DNA of 64,000 nt from Dromiciops gliroides (lineage: Eukaryota; Chordata; Mammalia; Microbiotheria; Microbiotheriidae). A program made the position numbers and the translations under genes. Shown here piece by piece: positions 12,291 through 23,076 of the stretch; position 1 is the first letter of the stretch, and each line of letters begins with the position of its first letter. The DNA lies in assembly GCF_019393635.1 (NCBI RefSeq), contig NC_057864.1, forward strand, positions 88,302,382 through 88,366,381, given 5' to 3'. Below the pieces are notes generated by a model. The model worked only from the letters and a program-made list of their open reading frames with translations, was not told the origin of the DNA and searched no databases.

Positions 12291-12780
12291 CAGATATTTA
12301 TTACATTTGACCTTTTTAAAATCAGATTTACAAAAGAGTGTAAAATAAGCAGTGAAGTTCCTTATCCAACTATTTGTCCTGTAGTGAACAAGAACAGAAT
12401 GGAATGTTAAAATACTTCCTCCCTTGCCTTCATAATCAGGCTTATTTAGGCACAGCAAAAGCAATCATGGTTCTGTTGAAAGCCAACAAGGGAAAGTTTA
12501 TCAGAATGTAAAAGGCATTCTTTCTGACATTTCCCCCCAGCACTGACTGATGAGGAAGTTAGTTGTTTCTCATTGAAAGGAAGGGAAAAAGATGGAGGAG
12601 GGGTATGAATATTGAGGTTAGTGTGCCTACATTCAACCTATCCTATCTATGCTTTTTGTCCCTTCCTCCATCAAAGGAGGAAAGGATTTGACATCATTAT
12701 ATTTCTACTTTCACTGAAATCCAGTCTTAGCAGTTTGTTTTGAATGACAGCCTCAAGTTTCAAAACAAAAAAAAAAAAAT
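12291..12780. other. Unassigned DNA
   Basis: About 490 bp. The 88-codon reverse open frame at 12198-12464 overlaps the old repeat and shows no recognisable motif. Confidence 0.4.
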
Positions 12781-12784
12781 GGCT

Positions 12785-12925
12785 TGAACTATGGACTGAA
12801 GCTAATGAGCATAACCAGGAGAACAATTTATATGTTACTAGTGTAAAGATTTAAAAAAAACTTTGAAAGCTATAAGAATTATAATCTCTACAATTATCAT
12901 CCATGAGAAATGATGACAAAACACT
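12785..12925 (+). mobile_element. L1 ORF2 3' fragment
   Basis: 'GAACTATGGACTGAAGCTAA' and 'ATAACCAGGAGAACAATTTA' match the conserved 'GCAGAACCAGGAGAACATT' stretch near the L1 ORF2 end. Very diverged. Confidence 0.45.
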
Positions 12926-13289
12926 GATTTTAGTTTCATTCAATTATTTTAATTTGGTATAAAAGATCTCTCCCAGAGTGAAAGTAATCTGTGAATGTAT
13001 GAAATGTAAAAACTAAGCACTGATAGAAATTTTGAAAATCAAGAGATTTTTTAAGATTGAAAAAAATGAATTGATAAATTGAATCTCATTTTAAAGTCAA
13101 TAAAATGTGTTGACCATTAGCTACTCTAATTAAAAGGAGAGAAGAAAACAAGTTGCCAGTTATAAAAATGAAAGAGAAGAAACCGTAACAAATGGGGAAG
13201 GCATAAATGAAGTTATTAGGAATGATATTATACATTTAAATGCAAAAAGCTGATAATTTAAATGAAATAGATGAATATATGTACAGATA

Positions 13290-13539
13290 TTTTAGTATTT
13301 TAGTCATGCCTGACTCTTCATGACCCTATTTGGGGTTTTCTTAGCAAAGATAGTAGAGTGGTTTGCTATTTTCTTCTCCAGCTCATTTTATAGATGAGGA
13401 AACTGAGACAAAGAAAGTTAAGTGACTTGCCCAGGGTCACACAGTTAGTAAATGTTAAGTGTCTGAGGCCGGATTTGAACTCAGGTACTCCTGACTCCAG
13501 GGCCAGTGCTCTATCCACTGTGCCATCTAGCTGCCCCTC
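13290..13539 (-). mobile_element. MAR1-like CORE-SINE
   Basis: Reverse orientation, full length: RTE-like tail (CATGACCCTATTTGGGGTTT, CCAGCTCATTTTATAGATGA), core (CTTGCCCAGGGTCACACAGT), head ending CATCTAGCTGCCCC. Confidence 0.88.
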
Positions 13540-13704
13540 CAGTATTTACAATGTTAATGCATTTTTTTTTTGAGGGGCAATGGGGATTAAGTGACTTGCC
13601 CAGGGTCACACAGCTAGTAAGTGTCAAGTGCCTGAGGCCAGATTTGAACTCAGGTACTCCTGAATCCTGGGCCAGTGCTTTATCCACTGCACCACCTAGC
13701 CGTA
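13540..13704 (-). mobile_element. WSINE1-like tRNA-SINE
   Basis: T-run at 13562 (the A-tail), GGGGCAATGGGGATTAAGTG, box B and box A regions, ending CACCACCTAGCCG. The CATTGCCCC-type subfamily. Confidence 0.88.
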
Positions 13705-13774
13705 GGGCCAGATTTGAACTCAGGAAGATGAGTCTTCCAGATACCAAGCCTGACAGTGCTCTATCCAGCTGCCC
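13705..13774 (-). mobile_element. SINE head fragment
   Basis: A second partial head: GGCCAGATTTGAACTCAGGA followed by GATGAGTCTTCC and a short CTCTATCCAGCTGCCCC. A third SINE unit in tandem. Confidence 0.75.
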
Positions 13775-13970
13775 CAATGAATATGTGCTAAAATACAAAA
13801 TATTGAGATTAACAAAATAAAAATTTTAAGTAACCCAATATCAGAGAATAATTGAATAAATCATAAATTAGCTCTCAAGGGGTGAAAAAACAAAACTAGA
13901 GAGATTTAGAAGTCAATCCCATCATTCAAACAATCAATTCCATTATTACATAAATTTTACAAACTAGGGA

Positions 13971-14115
13971 ACCAAAAAATGTTTATTAAGCATTTATTAT
14001 GTGCCAGGCACTATACCAAGCACTGAGAATAGAACTACAAGCATAACGAAAGGCAACTGCTACCCTCAAAGAGTATATACTCTGATGGAAGTAGACAATA
14101 CATAAAAGAAAATAG
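13971..14115 (-). mobile_element. L2/CR1-type LINE 3' end, antisense
   Basis: 'GTTTATTAAGCATTTATTAT' and 'GTGCCAGGCACTATACCAAG', then 'TGCTACCCTCAAAGAGTATA', the usual antisense order. Confidence 0.75.
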
Positions 14116-14182
14116 GAAAGCTGTGTGACCCTGGGCAAGTAACTTAACCCTCATTGCCCTGAAAAACAACAACAACAACAAT
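14116..14182 (+). mobile_element. SINE 3' end fragment
   Basis: AGCTGTGTGACCCTGGGCAA, AACTTAACCCTCATTGCCCT and a CAA repeat tail. The tRNA head is missing. Confidence 0.75.
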
Positions 14183-14679
14183 CATTACTGATTAGAGAAA
14201 TGCAAATTAAAACTACTCTGAGGTGCCACTTCATACTTATCCAATTGGCTAATATATGACAAAAAAGGCTATAAAACTTTAGCAAAGTTGCCGGATATAA
14301 AACAAACCCACATAAATCATGAGAATTTCTATATATGATCAACAAAATCCAGCATCAAGAGATAGAAAAAGAAATTCCATTTAAAATAACTGTAGGTAAT
14401 ATTAAATACTTGGGAGTCTACTTGCCAAGTCAAACCCAGGAACTATATTAACACAATTACAAGACACTTTTCACACAAATAAAATCATATCTAAACATGG
14501 AAAAATATAAATTGTTCATGGGTAGGCCGTGATAATATAATAAAAATGACAATTCTATGCAAATTAATTTACTTATTCAGTGCCACACCAATTAAACTAC
14601 CAAAAAAGAATTTCATAGAGCTAGAAAGAACAATAACAAAATTCATATTGAAGAATTAAAGGTCAAGAATATCAAGGGA

Positions 14680-14843
14680 GGGGCAGCTAGGTGGTGCAGT
14701 GGATAGAGCACCGGCCCTGGAGTCAGGAGTACCTAAGTTCAAATCCGGCCTCAGACACTTAATACTTACTAGCTGTGTGACCCTGGGCAAGTCACTTAAC
14801 CCCAATTGCCTCACTAAAAACAAAACAAAACAAAACAAAAAAA
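14680..14843 (+). mobile_element. WSINE1-like tRNA-SINE in L1, 15-bp TSD
   Basis: Full length, from GGGCAGCTAGGTGGTGCAGT to CCAATTGCCTCACTAAAAAC plus a CAAAA tail. The exact duplication AAGAATATCAAGGGA lies at 14665-14679 and 14844-14858. Confidence 0.95.
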
Positions 14844-14968
14844 AAGAATATCAAGGGAATTAGTGAAAAATATGCAAAGGAAGGTGGCCTAGATGTGCCA
14901 GACCTAAAACTATATTATAAAGGAGCAATCATTAAAACTATTTGGTCCTGGCTAAGAAATAAAGAGGA

Positions 14969-15225
<257 letters not shown>

Positions 15226-15807
15226 GAGGATCAGTGGAATAGGTTAGACACACAAAACACAGCAGTAAATTAATATAGCAATCTCCTGTTTGATAAACTC
15301 AAAGACTCTAGCTTCCAGGATAAGAACTCCTATTTGACAAAAACTGCTAGGAAAACTGCAAAATAGTATGGCAGAAACCAGGCATAGACAAACATGTTAC
15401 ACCATACACCAAAGTAGAGTCAAAATGGGTACAAGATCTAAGCATAAAGGGTGATACTACAGGCAAATTAGAAAAGGAAGGAATAATTTACTTGTCAGAT
15501 CTATGGAGAGGGGAAGAATTTATGACCAAAGATGAGATAGAGGACATTACAAAATGCAGCACAGATCATTTTCACTACATTAAATTAAAAATATTTTGCA
15601 CAAAATACCCAATGCAAATAAGATTAGAAGGAAAGCAGAAATATGGGAAACAATTTTTATAGACAGTATTTCTGATAAAGTCCTCATATTTAAAATATAG
15701 AGAGAACTGAATAAAATATACAAGAATACAAGTCATTTCCCAATTGAGAAATGGTCAAAGCATATGAACAGGCAGTTTTTAGGTGATGAAATTGAAGCTA
15801 TCTACAG

Positions 15808-16612
15808 CAATTTTCCCACATCTTCTCCAACATCTGTCGTTTTCTTTTTTTTGTCATATATTAGCCAATTGGATAGGTATGAGGTGGCACCTCAGAGTAA
15901 TTTTAATTTGCATTTCTCTAATCAGTAGTGATTGTAACCTTTTTAAAATAGCTGTAGATAGGATGAGATTATCTAGTTTCCATTTAATTTTTGGTCTATC
16001 TTTGCCTGGCCCTTTATTATATATAACTTTTATTTCATCATGATCTGAAAAAGATGCACTTACTATTTCTGCCTTTTTGAATTAGTGTGTGAGGTTTTAT
16101 GCCCTTATACATGCTCAATTTTTGTGTATGTGCCATGTACCACTTTGAAAAAGTTATGTTCTTTTCTGTCCCCATTCAGTTTTCTCTAGAGGTCTATCAT
16201 ATTTAATTTTTCTAAAACTCTATTCACCTCCTTGACTTCTTTCTTATTAATTTTATAATTAGGTTTATCTAGTTTTTAGAGGGGGAGTTTGAGGTCCCCC
16301 ACTAATATAGTTTTGCTATTTCTTCCTGTAACTCATTTAACTTCTCTAAGTATTTGAATGCTATACCGCTTGGTGCATACATGTTTAGTATTAATATTAC
16401 TTCATTGTATATGTACCTTTTAGCAAGATGTAGTTTCCTTCCTTATGTCTTTTAATTAGATCTATTTTTGCTTTTGCTTTGTCTGAGTTAAGGATTACTA
16501 CCCCTCCTTTTTTTTATTTCAGCTGAAGCATAATATATTCTGCTCCTTTACTCTGAGTGTATCTCTGTTTCAAATGTGTTTCTTATAAATAACATATTGT
16601 AGGATTCTGGTT
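15808..16612 (-). mobile_element. L1 ORF2 fragments, antisense
   Basis: 15808-15945 is the reverse of the 3' ORF2 region (CCCACATCTTCTCCAACATC, TTTGCATTTCTCTAATCAGT). From about 15946 the reverse strand is the endonuclease-to-RT linker region (on the minus strand: CAAAGATAGACCAAAAATTA, ACAAAAATTGAGCATGTATA). About 2-3 kb of L1 between the two is missing. Confidence 0.75.
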
Positions 16613-16985
16613 TTTAATCTATAACAATACCATCAGCAAAATAGCAAGATATGAAATAAACCCTAACAAATCAACAGCTTCTTAGATTACCATCAAAACC
16701 CAGTGGGAAGAGCTAGAAAAAGAAATTCCATTCAAATGAATATTTAAAATATTTAGGAGTCTAAATAACAAGACACACACAGAAACTATGACTACAACTA
16801 CAAAACACTTTATAGAAATAAAAACAAACTGAAACAATTGGAGAAATATTTATTGCTTATCACTGGGCCAAAGCAATATAATATGTGATAATTCTATCTA
16901 AATTGATTTGCTTATTCTGTGTCAAATGAATCAGATACCAAAGGATTACTTTACAGAGCTAAAAAAAAATGGAAAAATTCAGCAG
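16613..16985 (+). mobile_element. L1 ORF2 fragment (RT thumb region)
   Basis: Parallel to 14281-14650: 'AAAATAGCAAGATATGAAAT', 'GAAAAAGAAATTCCATTCAA', 'TTGATTTGCTTATTCTGTGT'. An independent, more diverged copy. Confidence 0.75.
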
Positions 16986-16989
16986 GAAG

Positions 16990-17104
16990 AATTTTATGTC
17001 TAGTTATTTATTTGCTTCCTTCTGAATTCATATATGAGTTCCTTGAGGGCAGTAGCTGTGTTTTTGCTTTCTTTGTATCGCCAGTGCTTAGCAGAGTGTG
17101 TGAT
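16990..17104 (+). mobile_element. L2 3' end, sense, split by MIR
   Basis: 'AGTTCCTTGAGGGCAGTAGC' and 'CTTTGTATCGCCAGTGCTTA' are classic L2 3' end text. The last part (AAGCATTTCATAAATACTTG) resumes at 17373-17397, after the MIR. Confidence 0.8.
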
Positions 17105-17372
17105 AACAATAATAACTAATTGGTAACATTTATATCACACTTACTATATTCCAGGTACTGTGCTAAGCAATTTAAAATTATTATTTATCACCACCCTGGC
17201 AGGTAGGTGCTATTATTATCCCCTTATACAGAGGAATAAACGGAACAGGTAGTGATTAAATGACTTATTTAAAGCCACACAGCTAGTAAGGATTTGATGC
17301 TAGATTTGAACTCAGTTGGTTTTTTTCTGACTCTAGTCCTGACATTCTATCCACTGCACTAAATTAAGCATT
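17105..17372 (-). mobile_element. MIR SINE, antisense, inside L2 tail
   Basis: Near full length: 'TATTCCAGGTACTGTGCTAA', 'AGGTAGGTGCTATTATTATC', 'AAGCCACACAGCTAGTAAGG', 'GACATTCTATCCACTGCACT'. It interrupts the L2 3' end. Confidence 0.85.
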
Positions 17373-17404
17373 TCATAAATACTTGTTGGTTAAATAGAAA
17401 AGGG

Positions 17405-18745
17405 ATAGAGAGGATCATAAAAAATGAAAAGGACAATTCTGATTACATCAAATTGGAAAGGCTTTTACTCCACCTAAATAAAAAAGCTGTTTGCAGTTAA
17501 AATTAAAAGTGAAACAGTTTATGGAGAAAAATCTTTGTAGCAAGTTTCTCTTATAAAAGTCTAATTTACAAGACATATTATGGAAATGACTAATATATAA
17601 GAATGACATATATATGTTTATATATATATATATATATATATGAATGAAAACCATCCTCTCATAAATAAATGGTCAAAAAATATGAAAAAGCTGTTTTCAA
17701 ATGAAGACATCCAATTGATCAATTGCCATAAGAAAAAAATTGCTCTAAATCATTAATGATTAATGCAATATAAATAAAGCTGAGGTTCCAATTTACATAT
17801 ATCAGACTGGCAAATGTGACAAAAAGTAAATGTCAGTTACTAGAGAGGGTTGCAGAGACTACAGACATGCTGATGCCTTTTTGATGCAACTGTGGATTAC
17901 TTTAGTTATTCTGGGAAGCAATTTGAAACTATGCCCCAAAAGTCATTAAACTGCATAGCCTTTGTTCAATAGTAAGTTTATATCTCAAAAAGATCAAAGA
18001 AAGAGGAAAAGGACACAGGAAATAATATGCAAAGGTAATGCCTAAATTAATCTCAGAAGGAAGGCATTAGCATTAAGGGGAATTGGGAAGGCTTTTTGAA
18101 GGAAGTGGTATTAGAGTTGTGACTAAAGGAAGTCAGCAGGTGTATACAAGGAGGGGATCATTCCAGTGATAAGAGGACATTCAATGCAAATGCAAGGAGG
18201 TAGGAGATAGAATATCCTGTGTGAAGAATAACAAGGAGAATAATGTGGATTGTAGAGAACGTAGAGAAGAATAAAAGTAAGGACTGAAAAAGTAAGAAGA
18301 GAATAGGTTATGAAGGGTTTTAAAAACCAAAGGGCAAAAATATTTATAGCAGTTCTTTTTATAGCTATAAAAAACAGAATACAAAGAGGACTGTCCTTAA
18401 CAAATTATGGTATAGGGATGTAATGAGATATTATTGCATGGTAAGGAATGACAAAATTTTCAGTGAAATATGGGAAAGCTTATAGAAATTGATGAAGAGT
18501 GAAGTGAGAACAATTTCTCACAACACTGTAGAAAAGATGAAAATAACTTGGAAAGACTTAATTTTGATGAAGAACAAGGAGGAGGAGAAAGAGGGAAGAA
18601 GAGGAGGGGAGGAGAAAGGGAGGAGAGTAATTGAAGGATTTTCTTTAAATGCACAGAAGGAAACATGGAATTTTGGAAGGAAACACAGACAAAGCTGTAC
18701 AACTTTGAAAGTAACATATTGAATTCATTATATACTTTTTAAAAG
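17405..18745 (+). mobile_element. Old L1 3' region, sense, split by an antisense LINE
   Basis: 17405-18015 carries decayed ORF2 C-terminal phrases (AATCATTAATGATTAATGCA, GAAGCAATTTGAAACTATGC). 18331-18745 continues with 'AAATATTTATAGCAGTTCTT' and a purine-rich stretch (18570-18625). An AT repeat lies at 17610-17641. Confidence 0.65.
18018..18330 (-). mobile_element. L2/CR1-type LINE fragment, antisense, inside L1
   Basis: 'AAGGCATTAGCATTAAGGGG', 'GAAGGAAGTGGTATTAGAGT', 'ATCATTCCAGTGATAAGAGG' and 'AGGTTATGAAGGGTTTTAAA' match the other antisense copies block by block. Confidence 0.7.
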
Positions 18746-18861
18746 TACAGCTGTCTATGAGAGGTTTGTGGTTTAATATTTAATCCTCTTTCTGTTCTAC
18801 TTTGGATATCAAAATGTTCTCTTTCTGCTGTTTGTTAAATTATCCGTTTGTCCATCTTCAA

Positions 18862-18862
<1 letters not shown>

Positions 18863-18896
<34 letters not shown>
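18863..18896. repeat. (TC)n microsatellite
   Basis: About seventeen TC units. Confidence 0.9.
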
Positions 18897-18898
<2 letters not shown>

Positions 18899-18899
18899 T

Positions 18900-19045
18900 G
18901 TAGCTTTTTGTTCATTTGTCTTTCCCTCTCATTAATATCATCTTTAAGAGAAGGGTCTGTGTAATATTTACCTTTGTAATCTTAGTGCTTAGTATAGTGC
19001 CTTGAATATATTAGGTGCTTAATAAATGTTGAATGGACACTAATG
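18900..19045 (+). mobile_element. L2 3' end, sense
   Basis: 'AGAGAAGGGTCTGTGTAATA', 'TGTAATCTTAGTGCTTAGTA' and 'TTAGGTGCTTAATAAATGTT' give the L2 terminus. Confidence 0.8.
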
Positions 19046-19535
19046 TTCTTTTTTCCTTATGCATTTGGAGGAAAGATGCAGATCATACAGAAAGTTTCCT
19101 CCACTATTTGATTCTTGTTTGCATTTTCCCAAATTATGACTGTTCACATTTTACTCTTCTTACTTGTTTTAGCACTCATAGCAATAAAAAGAAACTTAAG
19201 AGTTAAATTTATCTAGTGCAATCATTTTTAAAAGATCCATGTCATACATGCATGACTGGTTCACTATGGGGCAACTACAGGTCCCAAGCTTCATGCCAGC
19301 TGCCAATTATTTTGTTTACTTGATTTACCCAGTAAAATGTGGATGTCCTTTAATTCAGATTCAAAATCTCTTATCATCAGAACTGTGGGGGTCAGAGTGT
19401 CCTAGCCACAATGCCGTGCTACATGTGCATTAGCTGATAGAGGAGAAGCGAACAAAATCTTCATTGATTTAAGATCAATTTCAAAAGTTCACATAATTTT
19501 TAAGAGGTTTGAGCTGAGGAGAAGACAAGGAAATA
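19046..19535. other. Unassigned DNA
   Basis: About 490 bp; the 64-codon open frame at 19239-19433 has no recognisable motif. Confidence 0.4.
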
Positions 19536-21465
19536 AACTATAAAATGGTTGGGAGGATTGGGAGAGAGAGGACTGGGAAGATCAGTACCACTTCATGAAG
19601 AAGGTGGTACTTGAGCTGAATACTGAAAGAAACCAGGGATTCCAAATGGTGAAGGGTAGAAATGAGTGCATTCCAAAACTACGGGACAACCACTGCAAAA
19701 TCAAAGAGATGAGAGATAGTTTCATGTGTAAGGAACAGGGAGAAGGACAGTTAGGTTAAACTATTGAGTGGAGGGGAGTAAATGCAAAAGGAAGCTGTGG
19801 ACATAGGATGTATCTAATTTGTGAAGAACTTGAAATGGCAAACAGAGGAGTTAATAATTTCTTAAAGGTAATATGGAGCTATTGCAGTTCATTGAGTAGA
19901 ATGGTGACATGGTCAGACGTGTTTTAGAAATATCAGTTTGTTAGCTATGCAGAGGATGGATTTAAAGTAGGAAGACATTCGAGGCATGACTATCAATTAA
20001 ATTTTTTTAAATGTTTCAGGCAAAATATGATATGGGTCTGATCCAAGACAGTATTTATATAAGTGAAGAAAAAGGGCATTTGCAAAGGATATTGTAGAAG
20101 GAGAAACAATAAAGTAACAGAAATAATAAAAGCAATAAAAATTGACAGGTAATTACATATATGTGAGTGAGAGTAGGGAGTTAAAGATGGAACATTCTGG
20201 AGAGTAGTGCCCTTAACAGATATATGAAAGCTTGGAACTTCCAAGTGAGGGGGGTGGGGAGACAATGAGTTCCATATTGGCCACATTGAGTTTGAGATAC
20301 CTATGGGACATCCAGTTTGAAATACCCAATAGAGGGGGCAGCTAGGTGGCATAGTGGATAGAGCACTGGCCCTGGAGTCAGGAGGACCTGAGTTCAAATC
20401 CGTTATCAGACACTTAACACTTACTAGCTGTGTGACCCTGGGAAAGTCACTTAACCCCAATTGCCTCACTAAAAAAAAAAAAAGAAAAAAGAAAAAGAAA
20501 AGAAAAGAAATACCCAATAGAGTTTGTGTCATGAGCCTGGAACTCAGGGCAGAGAATAGGGATGTTTATATAGATCTAGTAGTCATTTTCATAAAGATGT
20601 TGATTGAGACTATGGGAACTGGTAGGTTAAGCAAATAAGAGAGTATATATAGTGAGAAAATAAGAAGATCTAAGAGCTGGACATCCACCCCACATTTAGG
20701 GGGCATGACATGATGTTTCAACAAAGTAAACTTAGGAGTAGTAGGATAAGTAGGAAAAGAACAAAAAGAGAATAACATCAATAAAACTCAGAGAGGACAG
20801 AGTATGTAGGAGGAGAGGATGCTCAAGAAGGTCAAATGCTATAGTGAGGTCAAGAAGGATGAGGACTGAGAAGGCCATAGATTTGTCATTTAAAAGATCG
20901 TCAGTAACTTTAGAGAACAGTTCCAGTTGAGTGATAAGATTGGAAGCCAGAGTACAAAGAATTTAGATGAGTGACAAGAGAGGAAATGGAGTCAGTGAAA
21001 TTAGAAAATTTTTTTCAAGGAGTTTAAACTAGAAGTCAGGATGAAGTTGATTGGAATGATAGAATCTAATTCAGGTTATTTTGGTAGTTCTGTTTTTTTT
21101 CAAGTATGGGCAGATTGCCATGTTTTTAATACAATGGAAGAAACCAGTGAGATATTGAAGATTAGACGTAGTGAGAGGATACTAGTGGGTGGAATCTGCT
21201 CAAGAAGATCCAGGGAAGGAATTGGATCAAGGGTATACATTGAGAAATTGGGTTTAGTCAGGAGGAGTACCTTTGTGTCAGAAACTGGAATAAAGTAGGA
21301 GGGAATGGGTTATAACAATAGGAGATTGTGAGATAAGAAGAAAGTTCCTGGTGAAATAGGTTTGATTTTCTTAGTAAAGTATCAGAGGGGTGGAAGAGGG
21401 TGCTCTGAATGGCTTGAAGAGAGAAGAGAAAGTTTAGAATAGTGACTAAGGAAAAGAAGATATTA
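19536..21465 (-). mobile_element. L2/CR1-clade LINE with reverse-transcriptase remnants, antisense
   Basis: On the plus strand, 'AAGGTGGTACTTGAGCTGAA', 'TGACATGGTCAGACGTGTTT' and 'GCCACATTGAGTTTGAGATA' appear in the order of an L2 ORF2 read backwards. On the minus strand, 20220-20300 reads FHISVKGTT, the post-YADD region of L2-type RTs, and the 20565 region corresponds to the degraded YADD neighbourhood. 20815-20960 matches the TVDH/SAAFD region in reverse (AATGCTATAGTGAGGTCAAG). The frame is broken at many points. It is the longest L2-like copy here. Confidence 0.75.
20335..20506 (+). mobile_element. WSINE1-like tRNA-SINE in LINE, 16-bp TSD
   Basis: GGGCAGCTAGGTGGCATAGT to CCAATTGCCTCACTAAAA with a purine tail (AAAAG units). 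GAAATACCCAATAGAG is repeated exactly at 20319-20334 and 20507-20522. Confidence 0.95.
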
Positions 21466-22051
21466 AATCAATTATGGAGAAGAAAGATGAATAAGGCTTA
21501 GAATCTTAGCACCCCACTTTTGAAAGGTTACCTTGGTCTAGATGAAATATTTTCTTAAAGTCTTCATGAAGTGGCAATATTCCTAGTCCCATTAACATTT
21601 TCCTGGCAAAAACATGACAAATTCCAGATTTTCACAAAGTTAATAAAATTGGTACATATTAGTCACCATTTCCATTCAGTGTTAATTTACAATTACTTCA
21701 CCATAGAAGTATCCAAGGGAAATCTACCACATCTGAGCCCAGGCAATACAAAACTTTATAACAAATACTTCCTGGGCCAATCTCTTTCTCTCAATATTTT
21801 CCCACCTCTCATGTTTTCATTTGCAAATTCATGCCCAGTATTCTAACTTGGTTTCTAATGTGAAATTAAAATAGTAAGTACTCTTAGTTTCTACAGAATT
21901 AAAAATGCTTAGCCTAAAAAATGCCCAGACAGAAAAGAACAGGGAATATGAGGGAGCTCAGAAAAGGTGACAGGATCTCCATTATATTCCATATCTCATA
22001 GCACATACATGACAGTTTACTGGAACAGTTATATACCCACATACCTAATTT
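21466..22051. other. Unassigned DNA
   Basis: About 590 bp, no repeat recognised; the 91-codon open frame at 21571-21846 lacks recognisable motifs. Confidence 0.4.
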
Positions 22052-22103
22052 AATGTATGCACATGTGTGCACGTGTGCGCACACACACACGCACACACAC
22101 ACA
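22052..22103. repeat. (CA)n-rich microsatellite
   Basis: Interrupted TGTG/CACACA run, alternating purine-pyrimidine throughout, so able to take the Z-DNA form in principle. Confidence 0.85.
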
Positions 22104-22109
22104 TTTTAA

Positions 22110-22310
22110 TCTTGAGTTCAAAGACTGAGGTTCAAATTTTAGCTCCACACCTACTAGATATTAGACCTTGGCAAAGTCATTTGTCCTCTTTGAAGCTCGG
22201 TATCTTTATCTGTGAAATGGGAAAATAACAAAATCTACTTCAGAAGACTATTACAAATTGGTACATAAATAGCTAAGTGAAGTAACTGGCATATTTATTC
22301 TTCCTTACTC
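22110..22310 (+). mobile_element. MIR SINE
   Basis: 'GAGGTTCAAATTTTAGCTCC', 'CTTGGCAAAGTCATTTGTCC' and 'TATCTGTGAAATGGGAAAAT' follow MIR order. Confidence 0.75.
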
Positions 22311-22885
22311 TTTATGAGAATATGAAAGAAAAAACAGGTGGGAATTTGGCAGTCCTATTTTCTGGTAAGGGATATGTGGTATGCTTTATATATACTGGGG
22401 CTAGATTTTCTTTAAGGGTGGAAAAGGGACCCCATTCTTGGGATTTGGTTGGCCTCAGGGACTAAATCTTGAATTATTGGTTTGTTTTCCTTGACCTTGG
22501 AGGCAGAAAAGACTAAGCTTATGGGGAACTTTATGGAGGCATAAAGACTAGGCTTATGGCGCTGCAGAGGCATTTCTTCTTAGCCAAATGTTGTAGATTG
22601 TTGAGGTGAATGAGGAGGCAATTAGGAATTATAGCACGTTTAATGTTATCAGTAAATTATAAATCTATTTACCTGTTTAGACCTTTATGACCTATGAACA
22701 CCTAACTACATTCTACCTCAGATCCTGAATCACTGAACAGGCCTGATTTAAGACTAGGTCAGAATGAGACAGTTGTCAGAAGGGATAGTTCAAACCAGCT
22801 GTCTCCCAAACTACACCACTAGAAGACATTCCACAAGAGAAAGGAGGAGCTGACACCCCACTACACCTTCTTATGACAGTGGGCC
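22311..22885. other. Unassigned DNA, possibly LTR-like
   Basis: More GC-rich than its surroundings in places (22400-22560) and ending in an AGGAGGAGCTGACACCCC-like stretch. This has an LTR feel, but no TG...CA ends or related copy in the window support it. Confidence 0.3.
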
Positions 22886-22898
22886 ACTCATTTCTTTT

Positions 22899-23063
22899 CT
22901 TTTTTTTTAACAAGTTTTTTTTTTTTGTATGAGTCAATTGGGGTTAAGTGACTTGCCCAGTGTCACACAGCTAGTAAGTGTTAAGTGTCTGAGGTCAGAT
23001 TTGAACTCAGGTCCTCCAGAATCCAGGGTTAGTGCTCTATCTACTGTGCTACCTAGCTGCCCT
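22899..23063 (-). mobile_element. WSINE1-like tRNA-SINE, 13-bp TSD
   Basis: Reverse orientation with T-tail first. ACTCATTTCTTTT is repeated exactly at 22886-22898 and 23064-23076. It mixes diagnostic sites of both subfamilies. Confidence 0.93.
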
Positions 23064-23076
23064 ACTCATTTCTTTT

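Larger units (their letters stand above)
13020..13970 (+). mobile_element. L1 ORF2 fragment (between EN and RT), split by SINEs
   Basis: 'TTTTGAAAATCAAGAGATTT', 'GCTACTCTAATTAAAAGGAG' and 'ACAAGTTGCCAGTTATAAAA' align with 40190-40430 of the L1 at 39390. The element resumes after the SINE cluster at 13775 with 'GAATATGTGCTAAAATACAA'. ATGAATATATGTA (13271) and ATGAATATGTGCT (13776) look like a decayed TSD of the SINE insertion. Confidence 0.7.

Noticed and set aside
14680-14760. tRNA genes suggested by box A and box B
   Set aside because: The boxes belong to tRNA-derived SINE heads with SINE bodies, A-tails and TSDs; no full cloverleaf of a functional tRNA was seen.
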